From positions 4,891,773-4,955,772 of the forward strand of contig NZ_GG657757.1 in the NCBI RefSeq assembly GCF_000158955.1: a DNA stretch of 64,000 nucleotides, given 5' to 3'. The notes under the pieces were generated by a model that was not told where the DNA came from, made no database searches, and saw only the letters and a list, made by a program, of their open reading frames with translations. Below, in pieces: positions 34,278 through 41,642 of the stretch (its first letter is position 1; each line of letters opens with the position of its first letter). The DNA comes from Streptomyces viridochromogenes DSM 40736 (GTDB taxonomy: Bacteria; Actinomycetota; Actinomycetes; Streptomycetales; Streptomycetaceae). The position numbers and the translations under genes are program-made.

Positions 34278-34625
34278 GTGGGGCGTCCGCCAGTACTTCC
34301 GGTAGACAAGAAACTCGGCCTGGTGGTCAGAGTGATGAGCGGTGACCTGACAGCGGCGGAAGCCGCGCGGGAAGCCGGAGTGTCCGAGCAGTCGGTGTCG
34401 AACTGGCGCAGACAGTTTATTGAGGGCGGCCGTAACGGCCTCGCCGGCGAAGGCGGAAGAGACACCGAAGAAGCGTCCCGAATGGCCGAACTGGCCAAAG
34501 AAAACGCGATGCTGAAGACAACAATCGGTGAACTCTACCTGGAACTGCGGAAGTACGGCCGGAGTGCGGCTGTTCGTCCGCCACAGCCGCGGGGCAGGGT
34601 CCGCCCGGGTCGGCTGGTCAATTAA
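34278..34625 (+). CDS. Small helix-turn-helix protein resembling an IS3-type OrfA; possible cluster regulator
   Basis: 115 residues. N-terminal helix-turn-helix (GDLTAAEAAREAGVSEQSVSNWRRQF) followed by a leucine-zipper-like helix (ELAKENAMLKTTIGELYLELRK), as in IS3-family OrfA/helix-turn-helix domain proteins. There is no OrfB, no inverted repeats and no target duplication nearby, so it is not a recognisable insertion sequence. Its stop codon lies inside the second copy of the 41-bp element. It could be a domesticated transposase subunit that binds that element, or a passive remnant; the former is inference. Confidence 0.7.
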   Translation: MGRPPVLPVDKKLGLVVRVMSGDLTAAEAAREAGVSEQSVSNWRRQFIEGGRNGLAGEGGRDTEEASRMAELAKENAMLKTTIGELYLELRKYGRSAAVRPPQPRGRVRPGRLVN

Positions 34626-34656
34626 CTCATTAATTTAGCCCGGCATCACCTGTTAG
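34616..34656 (+). promoter_or_regulatory. 41-bp promoter-like element, copy 2 (before the hydrolase)
   Basis: GGTCAATT-A-ACTCAT then T-A-A-TTTAGC-CCGG, seven bases, then TGTTAG: the same blocks and spacing as 29675 to 29715. It begins inside the end of the HTH gene and ends 42 bases before the hydrolase GTG, marking the start of the second transcription unit of the cluster. Confidence 0.7.
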
Positions 34657-34698
34657 TGTTTCGGGCAGACAGTCACTTCACATCACGGGGGAGGGAAT

Positions 34699-35721
34699 GT
34701 GGCGTCTCTGGAGCGCCAGTTTGCCGTCGGCATTGCTGGATTGGCCGGCGCTAGCCTTCTGACCGGTGCGGTAACTCGATTCACCGGTAAGCGCGAGCGT
34801 GCGCGTCGCTATCAGCTGCACGAAAGACCGGACGGCAGCCTCGTCGAGGTCGATGTTCATATTCCTGCGCACGCACAGCGCGCCGTTCTGCTGGACAACG
34901 GAATGGGCGCGCCCCAGGAATACTGGGACTGGGTCTGCGGCGCACTTCCCGAGGACATGGGATACGTGCGGTTCAACCGCCCCGGCTACGGGCTCAGCAC
35001 CCCGGGTGCCCGGTACGGCCTGGAAGCACACTTCGAGCTGGTGCAGGAGCTGCGCGACACCTACATCGCCGATCTTCCGGTCGTCCTGGCCGGCCACTCC
35101 CTGGGCGGGTACTTCGCCGCCGCCTACGCGTCGCTGCACCCGGACGCGGTGCGGGGCGTCACCCACGTGGTCATGATCGACGCCACCGAGGTGGTCAGCC
35201 TGCGCCACGCCCGCCGCACCGACGTGGACCGCTGGTCCCACCAGCGGATGGTGATGGAGCAGGTGTTCGCCGGCACGGGTCTCTCCGTTTTCCGCCCCGC
35301 CATGAACGCGCACCAGCAGTACCGCCCGGACATCAACCGGAGCTACCGGGCGTTCCTGGCCACCCCCCGTACGTGGGCCACCGCCCACCGGGAGTACCGG
35401 GACGCGCAGACCTATCCGGAACTGACGTCCCTGGACTGCCCGTTGACCGTCGTCACGGCGGAGAACAACATCGGCGACAACACCCTGCACGCCGGGATCC
35501 AGGCCAGGCTGGCCGTCATCTCCACGCGGGCCCGCCACCACTTCGTCGCCGGCTCCGATCACGAGTCCCTCCTCTCCGTGCGCAAGCACGCCGAAGAGGT
35601 GACGGAGCTCATCGTCGGCGAACCGCCCTCCGAGTCGCTCGGGACGTCGTGGCGGCCGTCCACCAAGGTGCGCCCGGCCGCCGCCGAGAGCGTCGCCGAG
35701 CGGGAGGAGGAACTGGCGTGA
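34699..35721 (+). CDS. Alpha/beta hydrolase of the linaridin cluster
   Basis: 340 residues from GTG 34699 (GGGGGAGGG upstream). An N-terminal hydrophobic segment (VGIAGLAGASLLTGAV) may tether it to the membrane. The hydrolase core has GMGAPQEYWDWV, YVRFNRPGYGLS, the nucleophile elbow VLAGHSLGGYFAAAYASLHP, and a late His in ARHHFVAGSDHESLL. An alpha/beta hydrolase-like gene is a usual member of linaridin clusters; here it may cut the leader peptide, since no other protease is present, but this is inference. The stop overlaps the next start (GTGA). Confidence 0.85.
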   Translation: MASLERQFAVGIAGLAGASLLTGAVTRFTGKRERARRYQLHERPDGSLVEVDVHIPAHAQRAVLLDNGMGAPQEYWDWVCGALPEDMGYVRFNRPGYGLSTPGARYGLEAHFELVQELRDTYIADLPVVLAGHSLGGYFAAAYASLHPDAVRGVTHVVMIDATEVVSLRHARRTDVDRWSHQRMVMEQVFAGTGLSVFRPAMNAHQQYRPDINRSYRAFLATPRTWATAHREYRDAQTYPELTSLDCPLTVVTAENNIGDNTLHAGIQARLAVISTRARHHFVAGSDHESLLSVRKHAEEVTELIVGEPPSESLGTSWRPSTKVRPAAAESVAEREEELA

Positions 35722-36305
35722 TCATGAAGGTGAACACCGAACGCGTGAAGACCGCCGCGGTGACGACGTCACTGGCCGCATGGCTGATCGCGACGGCCGT
35801 GGCACAGATCCCCGAGCAGCGCTTCGACGGTCTCCTGCACCGCGGCAAGCTGCGCATACCTACCCCGAACTGGCGCTTCTTCGGGCCCAACCCCGGCGTC
35901 AAGGACAACCACCTGCTCTACCGCGACCTCACGGACGGCAAGCCCGGAGAGTGGACCGAGGTCCCGATCGTCCAGGACCGGCCGTGGTACGCACTGGCCT
36001 GGAACGCCCGCAACCGGAGCCCGAAGGCCCTGTTCGACGCGACCCAGCACGCCCTCGCCCACGCGGTCGCCTTCGGATCGGCGGTGCTTCCCGTGACGAC
36101 GGCGACCGGGTACCGGCTGCTGGGGCGCCACATCCAGCTCCACCTGCCGCATGCCGAGGGCGCCACGCACAGCCAGTTCATGCTGCTCCACTCGTATCCC
36201 ACGAGCCCGGAGGACCGGCACATCGAGCCCGTCTTCGTCTCCATGGAATTCCCCCTGGAGGGAGACGTCACCCCCGCCGAAGCGCCTTCTCGAATAGCCG
36301 CGTAG
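35718..36305 (+). CDS. DUF5819/SdpA-like protein
   Basis: 195 residues from GTG 35718 (GGAGGAGG upstream; ATG 35724 is the alternative). One N-terminal membrane segment (AAVTTSLAAWLIATAVAQI), then the motif WRFFGPNPGVKDNHLLYRDL typical of the DUF5819/SdpA family, and a beta-rich remainder. In Bacillus, soluble SdpA works with membrane SdpB to mature the SDP peptide toxin. The neighbouring gene at 36764 is SdpB-like (HTTM), so an SdpAB-style maturation pair seems to be built into this peptide cluster. Translationally coupled to the hydrolase. Confidence 0.75.
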   Translation: MIMKVNTERVKTAAVTTSLAAWLIATAVAQIPEQRFDGLLHRGKLRIPTPNWRFFGPNPGVKDNHLLYRDLTDGKPGEWTEVPIVQDRPWYALAWNARNRSPKALFDATQHALAHAVAFGSAVLPVTTATGYRLLGRHIQLHLPHAEGATHSQFMLLHSYPTSPEDRHIEPVFVSMEFPLEGDVTPAEAPSRIAA

Positions 36306-36439
36306 CGAGAACACCGACCCTCTCGACTGGAAGCTGCGAGCTCACTCGGCACCGCACCCTCGTGCCGCGTGAGTCCGCGCCCTCCCGCCGAACGGCTGGA
36401 GAACTCGCTCTGCGAATTACTGACAGAAAGAGGACAACA

Positions 36440-36622
36440 ATGTCTGTTGTGGCTGATTTCGCCAACACCGAGCTGGCCGACGTGACCCCGGGCCGTATCG
36501 GCAACGACGCGACCCCGACCATGCTCACCCCGCTGGCCGCCCTCGCCACCCCGGAGGGTGTCGCGGTCACCGCCGCGACCGCTTACGCGCTGAACGAGGT
36601 CACGAACGACCTCGCCGGCTGA
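36440..36622 (+). CDS. Linaridin-type RiPP precursor peptide
   Basis: 60 residues from ATG 36440, preceded by AGAAAGAGGAC. The leader begins MSVVADFANTELADVTPG and ends NDATPTM; the ADFANTEL stretch resembles the CypA leader (DFANTVL). The sequence PTMLTP matches the linaridin PxxxTP motif, in which cypemycin is cut before the fourth residue. By that analogy the core is 32 residues starting LTPLAALATPEGVAVTAATA and ending NDLAG, with five Thr (core positions 2, 9, 16, 19, 27) and no Ser or Cys. Expected changes: Thr to dehydrobutyrine and N-terminal dimethylation of Leu; no AviCys is possible. It is followed by a strong hairpin. Too short for ordinary gene finding to be trusted, but context is strong. 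Confidence 0.85.
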   Translation: MSVVADFANTELADVTPGRIGNDATPTMLTPLAALATPEGVAVTAATAYALNEVTNDLAG

Positions 36623-36676
36623 ACAACGGGCCGGCAGGCGATGCTGACCGGCATCGCTAGCTCCGTTTGACGAAAG

Positions 36677-36715
36677 CGGCGGCACGGTACGCCCGATACG
36701 CATACCGTGCCGCCG
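36677..36715 (+). terminator. Hairpin terminator/attenuator after the precursor gene
   Basis: Perfect 13-bp arms CGGCGGCACGGTA (36677 to 36689) and TACCGTGCCGCCG (36703 to 36715), 13-base loop, followed by TTTGC. It lies between precursor and HTTM gene and would give more precursor mRNA than downstream enzyme mRNA, as in many RiPP operons. Confidence 0.8.
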
Positions 36716-36763
36716 TTTGCCGTATCCACCGTACTCGCATCACACCAACGGGAGCACCTATCC

Positions 36764-37642
36764 ATGTTCCTCAGCGCTCCACCCGAGGTCACGGCACGCC
36801 GAGTGGCTTCGCTGGGTACGCTGGTCTCCGCACTGGAAATGCTGAGCCAGACGCGTAAGTTCGAAGAGGGCGAAATGCTGAGCGGCCAACTGGCCAACAT
36901 GCGCCCCAAGTTCGCCAAACGCTTTCCCCGGCTGACGCGCGCCCTCGAGTCCAAGAAGGCGGCGGTCGCCCTGTACGGGGTACAGGCGGGTGCCTCCGCC
37001 GCCACGCTGATCTGGGCCCACAAGCGCGGAGTGCGCACGGCCGGCAGTGCCGTCCTGGCGGTGACGGGCGCGGCCGGGCGGCTGCGCACCCCCTTCGGCG
37101 GGGACGGCGCCGACCAGCTCCAGCAAGTGATCAACGTCGTCCTCGCCTCGACCGGCACCTTCAAGGACGGCGAGAAGGCCCGCGACGTGGCGATGCGCGC
37201 GCTGGCGCTGGAGACGACCATCTCCTACGTCGCGTCCGGCGTGGTCAAGCTCGTGTCCCCGGTGTGGCTCAGCGGAGAGGCGTTCAGCGGAGTCATCCGC
37301 ACGCGCAACTACGGTGATCAGCGCGTCTACCGGCTGGTGCACGAGTACCCCACGGTCGGCAAGCTCGTGACCTGGGGAACGATCGCGGCGGAGGTCTCCT
37401 TCCCGCTGGTCTTCGTCCTGCCCAAGCCCGCGGCGAAGGCGTTCCTCGGCTCGATGACGCTGTTCCACCTCGGCATCGGGCAGTTCATGGGCCTCAACCG
37501 CTTCGTGCTGGCCTTCGGCGCCACCCACCCGGCGCTCCTCTACGTCTTCGGCGAGAGCGACAAGCGGGCGGCCGAGCGGGCGGCCGAGCTGGCCGGAAAG
37601 ACCCTCGCGGCCATCGCCCCCGTGGCGGCCTCCGCCAGGTGA
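36764..37642 (+). CDS. HTTM/SdpB-like membrane protein of the linaridin cluster
   Basis: 292 residues with several membrane segments. Landmarks of HTTM/SdpB proteins: the GGDGADQLQQVINVVLAS loop, SYVASGVVKLVSPVWLSGEAF, and MTLFHLGIGQFMGLNRFVLAFGA. An N-terminal ~70-residue polar region (ALEMLSQTRKFEEGEML) precedes the membrane part. Cypemycin-type pathways need hydrophobic membrane proteins (CypH/CypL) for Thr dehydration and epimerisation; this gene, with the hydrolase and DUF5819 genes, is the candidate for that step. ATG 36764. Last gene of the cluster; core genes resume downstream. Confidence 0.75.
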   Translation: MFLSAPPEVTARRVASLGTLVSALEMLSQTRKFEEGEMLSGQLANMRPKFAKRFPRLTRALESKKAAVALYGVQAGASAATLIWAHKRGVRTAGSAVLAVTGAAGRLRTPFGGDGADQLQQVINVVLASTGTFKDGEKARDVAMRALALETTISYVASGVVKLVSPVWLSGEAFSGVIRTRNYGDQRVYRLVHEYPTVGKLVTWGTIAAEVSFPLVFVLPKPAAKAFLGSMTLFHLGIGQFMGLNRFVLAFGATHPALLYVFGESDKRAAERAAELAGKTLAAIAPVAASAR

Positions 37643-37724
37643 CACCCGCGTACGGGCGAGTGCGGCGAGCCGGATTCCCACGGAGTGCACGGTGGGGCTC
37701 CGGCCACCGCCGAAGACGCCCCGG

Positions 37725-38099
37725 TCACTCCGTGTGCACGGGCTCGATCACCACGGCCGTACCGTAGGCGCACACCTCCGTGCCCACGTCCGCCGCCTCG
37801 GTCACGTCGAAGCGGAACGCGAGCACACCATTGGCACCACGCGCGCGTGCCTGCTCGACGAGCCGCTCCATGGCCTGGTTGCGGGTCTGCACGAGGGTCT
37901 TGGTCAGCCCGCGCAGCTCACCGCCGACCATCGACTTCAGCCCGGCGCCGATCTGGCTCCCCAGGTGCCGGGAGCGCACGGTCAGGCCGAAGACCTCACC
38001 GACCACCTCCCGCACGCGATAGCCGGGTACGTCGTTCGTGGTGACGACGAGGACGTCGGGCCGGGGGCCCTGTCCGCCGCCGTATTCATCGATGCCCAT
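37725..38099 (-). CDS. YbjQ-family (DUF74) heavy-metal-binding-like protein
   Basis: 124 residues: VLVVTTNDVPGYRVREVVGEVFGLTVRS, then RNQAMERLVEQARARGANGVLAFRFD and EVCAYGTAVVI, the YbjQ/UPF0145 fold that forms pentameric rings. The function is unknown. ATG 38099. Stands alone, at the junction between the accessory cluster and core genes. Confidence 0.9.
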   Translation of the reverse strand: MGIDEYGGGQGPRPDVLVVTTNDVPGYRVREVVGEVFGLTVRSRHLGSQIGAGLKSMVGGELRGLTKTLVQTRNQAMERLVEQARARGANGVLAFRFDVTEAADVGTEVCAYGTAVVIEPVHTE

Positions 38100-38235
38100 G
38101 GTTCACAGCTTTGACCGGGACCGCGCACAGTGCATCCTGAGTACGCCCGTGGAACCTGGGCCATGACGGCTGCGTTGATACTTTGAAGCAGTCAGCCCCA
38201 GCCCGTATCCCCCCAGCAGCAGGAGCCACATCCCC

Positions 38236-39108
38236 GTGACCACGCTTGCGCTCGGCCCCGAGTGGCTCAGCCCGGACTACCTGATCTCCACGTTCAGCCT
38301 GCCCGGGATCCTGCTCATCGTCTTCGCCGAGTCGGGACTCTTCGCGTTCCTGCCCGGCGACTCCCTGCTGTTCACCGCGGGCCTCTTCGTGGCCGAGGGC
38401 ACCTACATCACCCAGCCGCTGTGGCTGGTCTGCATGCTGATCGTGCTTGCCGCCGTCATCGGTGACCAGGTCGGCTACATGATCGGCAAGTTCCTGGGCC
38501 CGAAGCTCTTCAGCCGTCCGAACTCCAAGCTCTTCAAGCAGGAGAACCTGGACAAGGCCCACGAGTTCATGGAGAAGTACGGCCCCAAGGCGATCGTCCT
38601 GGCCCGCTTCGTCCCCATCGTGCGCACCTTCGCCCCCATCGTGGCCGGCGCCGGCCGCATGAAGTACCGCACGTTCCTCACGTACAACGTCATCGGCGGC
38701 ATCGCCTGGGGCACCGGCGTCACCCTCGCGGGCTACTGGCTCGGCCAGATCGACGTCATCAAGAAGAACGTCGAGGCGATCCTCGTCCTGATCGTCCTGC
38801 TCTCCGTCGTCCCGATCATCATCGAGTACCTCCGCGAACGCTCGAAGAAGAAGCGCGCGGCGGCCGAGGCCCCGGCACAGTCGCAGCAGCCCCCCGCCAT
38901 GGACGACGCCACGACCCAGCTCCGCCGCATCACCCCGGACGACCAGCCGCCCCACCAGCACCACCAGCACCAGCAGCCCCAGCAGCCCTACGGCGGCCAG
39001 AACGGCTACGACGACCAGCAGTACTACAACCAGTACCCCCAGTCCCCGGGCTACGGCCAACAGCAGCAGTACGGCACCCAGCAGGGCCCTTACAACAACG
39101 GCTACTGA
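38236..39108 (+). CDS. DedA-family membrane protein with Gln/His/Tyr-rich tail
   Basis: 290 residues from GTG 38236. SNARE-associated/VTT domain: AESGLFAFLPGDSLLFTAG, VIGDQVGYMIGK, and ARFVPIVRTFAPIVAGAGRM (the conserved F/YxRxxR-type segment), followed by GLAWG-like GIAWGTG. DedA proteins flip polyprenyl or phospholipid carriers. The last ~70 residues (from about 222) are unstructured and very rich in Gln, His, Tyr, Pro and Gly, likely cytoplasmic. Monocistronic, close to a convergent ThrE-type gene. Confidence 0.93.
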   Translation: MTTLALGPEWLSPDYLISTFSLPGILLIVFAESGLFAFLPGDSLLFTAGLFVAEGTYITQPLWLVCMLIVLAAVIGDQVGYMIGKFLGPKLFSRPNSKLFKQENLDKAHEFMEKYGPKAIVLARFVPIVRTFAPIVAGAGRMKYRTFLTYNVIGGIAWGTGVTLAGYWLGQIDVIKKNVEAILVLIVLLSVVPIIIEYLRERSKKKRAAAEAPAQSQQPPAMDDATTQLRRITPDDQPPHQHHQHQQPQQPYGGQNGYDDQQYYNQYPQSPGYGQQQQYGTQQGPYNNGY

Positions 39109-39245
39109 AAGCGACCTGCTCGTTTCTTGGGGGCGCGGGGCTGGATGTGCGGCTCCGCCGCGTGGGCGCGACAAGCCACCGACAACACGCAGCCGCCGTC
39201 GGTCGCAATCCCCGCCCCCCAGTAGGCACGAGTAGGCCCGCGGAG

Positions 39246-40967
39246 CTAGAACCCCCTGGTCCGCTTGGCGGCCCGCCGCTTCTCCGCAGACCCGATCCGC
39301 AGGAACATCCGCGAGATCTCGGACCCCAGATTCACCCCGATGGCGATAGCCATGGCCAGAGCCACCGCGCTGGACAGCGACACCAGCCCCTCGTCCACCT
39401 TGCTCTGCGCGATCGCCAGCAGACCGAAGTACGTGGCGGAACCCGGCAGCAGCGGTCCGATCGCCGCGGTCGTGTAGGGCAGGGCGGAGGCGAACTGGTA
39501 CCGGGACAGCAACTGCCCGAACAACCCCACCAGTCCCGCGGCCGCCGCGGTGGACGCCACCGGCGAGATGCCCCCGGCGTAGTGCATCGCCCCGTAGACG
39601 ACCCAGGCGACACCCCCGTTCAGCGTCACCCACACCACGGTGGAACGTTCCTGCTGCAGCAGCACCGCGAACGCCAGCGACAGCAGCATCGACGCACCGA
39701 TCATCAGCACCGGTTCGTCGGAGGCCCCGAGCGCCGCGTCCGGGTTCAGCCGCGCCCCCAGCTGCACACCGAAGTACAGCACCAGCAGCACACCCGCGAC
39801 GATGCCCACGAAGAAGTACAGGACCTCCAGCAGACGCGCCGACGCGGTGATGTAGAAGCCGGTCAGCCCGTCCTGCACGCCCGCCACCAGCGCCCGCCCG
39901 GGCAGCAGCGCGAACAGTCCACCGGTGATGACCGCGGAGGCCTTCACATCGACGTGGCCCACCGTCAGCGCGACCCCGATCGCGGCCGGCGGCATCGCGG
40001 CCACCGTGAACTGGTAGAACTCCGGCAGCCCGCGCCCGGCGCACAACCACGCCAGCCGGTCGCCGAGCATCGCGCCGAGCGCCGCCGCCACGAACACGAG
40101 CAGGTCACCGCCGACCAGCACGGAGGCCGCACCCGCCAGCGCCCCGCTCGCCACGGTCAGCGCCCAGCCGGGATAGGGGTGCCGGTTACGGCGGATCTCC
40201 GCCAGCCGCCGGTAGGCCTCCTCCAGGGAGACCGCCGTCTCGTCGTCGCTGAGGTCGTCCACCAGCTGGTACACGGCCGCCAGCCGCGTGTAGTCGGTGC
40301 CCCGGCGCCGCACGGTCCGGGACGCCGTGACCGGGTCGTCGACGAGGGACGGCTGGTACGAGACCGCCAGCAGCGTGAAGGTGACGTTGGGCTCGCAGCG
40401 GTCCAGACCGTACGACCGGCAGACGGCGAACATCGCCGCCTCCACGTCCTCGGCGCCCTCACCGCCCGCCAGCAGCAACTCGCCGATACGCAGCGTCAGG
40501 TCGAGCACGCGCGGCACGGCGGGCCCCGCCTCGTCGGTGTGCCGCTGCACCGGCTCCGGCGCCGGCCGCTCCGCCACCGGCATGCGCAGCATGGTGCGCA
40601 TCCGGTCCTGCCAGGGCACGTCCTTGGTCAGACTGACCACGGGGATCCCGCTCGGCGGCGTGAACGCCGACGGCGCGTACTTCGAGCTGTACGTGTTCGG
40701 CGGTGTGAACGCCGAGCCCTCGGACTCCGCCGGGGGCGCGTGCGACACATCCAGCCCGTCCGGCACGGCGAACTCGGATGTCGTCTCGGACTCCGAGACG
40801 GCCCCCCTGTGGAGGGCGAGCCCCTCGGGGATCGCGAACTCCGAGGTGGTCGACATGTCCCCGTCGACGGCGGTCCCGGCCGGAGGCAGGAACCCACTCC
40901 TCGCCTCGTCCGACTTCGGCTTGCGGTCCTCCGCGTCCGTCACTGCCTGGTGCTCCCTGTACGACAC
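39246..40967 (-). CDS. ThrE-family threonine/serine exporter
   Basis: 573 residues. A ~130-residue hydrophilic N-terminus (repeated TSEFAIPEGLALH/TSEFAVPDGLDVS-like segments), then the DUF1212/ThrE domain: RVLDLTLRIGELLLAGGEGAEDVEAAMFAVCRSYGL, followed by about ten membrane segments including the DUF3815 half. Such proteins export threonine and serine. The repeat pair TTSEFA(I/V)P occurs twice in the N-terminal tail. Convergent with the DedA gene. Confidence 0.9.
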   Translation of the reverse strand: MSYREHQAVTDAEDRKPKSDEARSGFLPPAGTAVDGDMSTTSEFAIPEGLALHRGAVSESETTSEFAVPDGLDVSHAPPAESEGSAFTPPNTYSSKYAPSAFTPPSGIPVVSLTKDVPWQDRMRTMLRMPVAERPAPEPVQRHTDEAGPAVPRVLDLTLRIGELLLAGGEGAEDVEAAMFAVCRSYGLDRCEPNVTFTLLAVSYQPSLVDDPVTASRTVRRRGTDYTRLAAVYQLVDDLSDDETAVSLEEAYRRLAEIRRNRHPYPGWALTVASGALAGAASVLVGGDLLVFVAAALGAMLGDRLAWLCAGRGLPEFYQFTVAAMPPAAIGVALTVGHVDVKASAVITGGLFALLPGRALVAGVQDGLTGFYITASARLLEVLYFFVGIVAGVLLVLYFGVQLGARLNPDAALGASDEPVLMIGASMLLSLAFAVLLQQERSTVVWVTLNGGVAWVVYGAMHYAGGISPVASTAAAAGLVGLFGQLLSRYQFASALPYTTAAIGPLLPGSATYFGLLAIAQSKVDEGLVSLSSAVALAMAIAIGVNLGSEISRMFLRIGSAEKRRAAKRTRGF

Positions 40968-41065
40968 GTCGGCCTCGTACCCCCCACTGCCTCAGTATGC
41001 GCACACACGGACGAACGGGCCGCACGCGCACGCGTGCGGCCCATCGGCATCAGGGGAGGGGGAGG

Positions 41066-41557
41066 TCAGTGGCCGCCCTGCTCCTTGAAGCGCTTGTAGG
41101 ACCGCTCGATCTCGGCCTCCGCGTCCGTACGGCCCACCCAGTTGGCGCCCTCGACCGACTTGCCGGGCTCCAGGTCCTTGTAGACCTCGAAGAAGTGCTG
41201 GATCTCCAGGCGGTCGAACTCCGACACGTGGTGGATGTCCCGCAGGTGCTCCACACGCGGGTCGTGCGCCGGCACGCACAGCAGCTTGTCGTCGCCACCG
41301 GCCTCGTCCGTCATACGGAACATGCCGATCGCACGGCACTGGATGAGGCAGCCCGGGAAGGTCGGCTCGTCCAGGATGACCAGCGCGTCCAGCGGGTCGC
41401 CGTCCTCGCCGAGGGTGTTCTCGACGAAGCCGTAGTCGGCCGGGTAGCTGGTCGAGGTGAAGAGGCGACGGTCCAGGCGGATCCGACCGGTCTCGTGGTC
41501 CACCTCGTACTTGTTGCGCGAACCCTTCGGAATCTCGATCGTGACGTCGAACTCCAC
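41066..41557 (-). CDS. ppa: Inorganic pyrophosphatase
   Basis: 163 residues from GTG 41557; GGAGG lies 8 bases upstream, and this start gives VEFDVTIEIPKGSRNKYEV as in other Streptomyces. Family I soluble PPase: active-site DYGFVENTLGEDGDPLDALV, with the DxDPxD-type signature residues, and KDLEPGKSVEG. Hydrolyses pyrophosphate to phosphate, driving nucleotide and aminoacyl-tRNA chemistry. Divergent from the D,D-carboxypeptidase gene, 85 bases apart. Confidence 0.97.
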   Translation of the reverse strand: MEFDVTIEIPKGSRNKYEVDHETGRIRLDRRLFTSTSYPADYGFVENTLGEDGDPLDALVILDEPTFPGCLIQCRAIGMFRMTDEAGGDDKLLCVPAHDPRVEHLRDIHHVSEFDRLEIQHFFEVYKDLEPGKSVEGANWVGRTDAEAEIERSYKRFKEQGGH

Positions 41558-41642
41558 CGGTGGCTCCTCCATGATCAACACATAGTTCTGGTGGTTAAGT
41601 GTCCCTCACGCAGCTGTGTGATCGCGAAAGGGGCTGGTGGTC

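Noticed and set aside
34278..34625. Complete IS3-type insertion sequence
   Set aside because: Only an OrfA-like HTH gene is present; no OrfB, terminal inverted repeats or target duplication could be found.
36440..36622. Lanthipeptide or lasso peptide precursor
   Set aside because: No LanB/C/M or lasso cyclase/protease genes nearby, no Cys in the core, and the PxxxTP motif plus CypM-like enzyme fit linaridins better.
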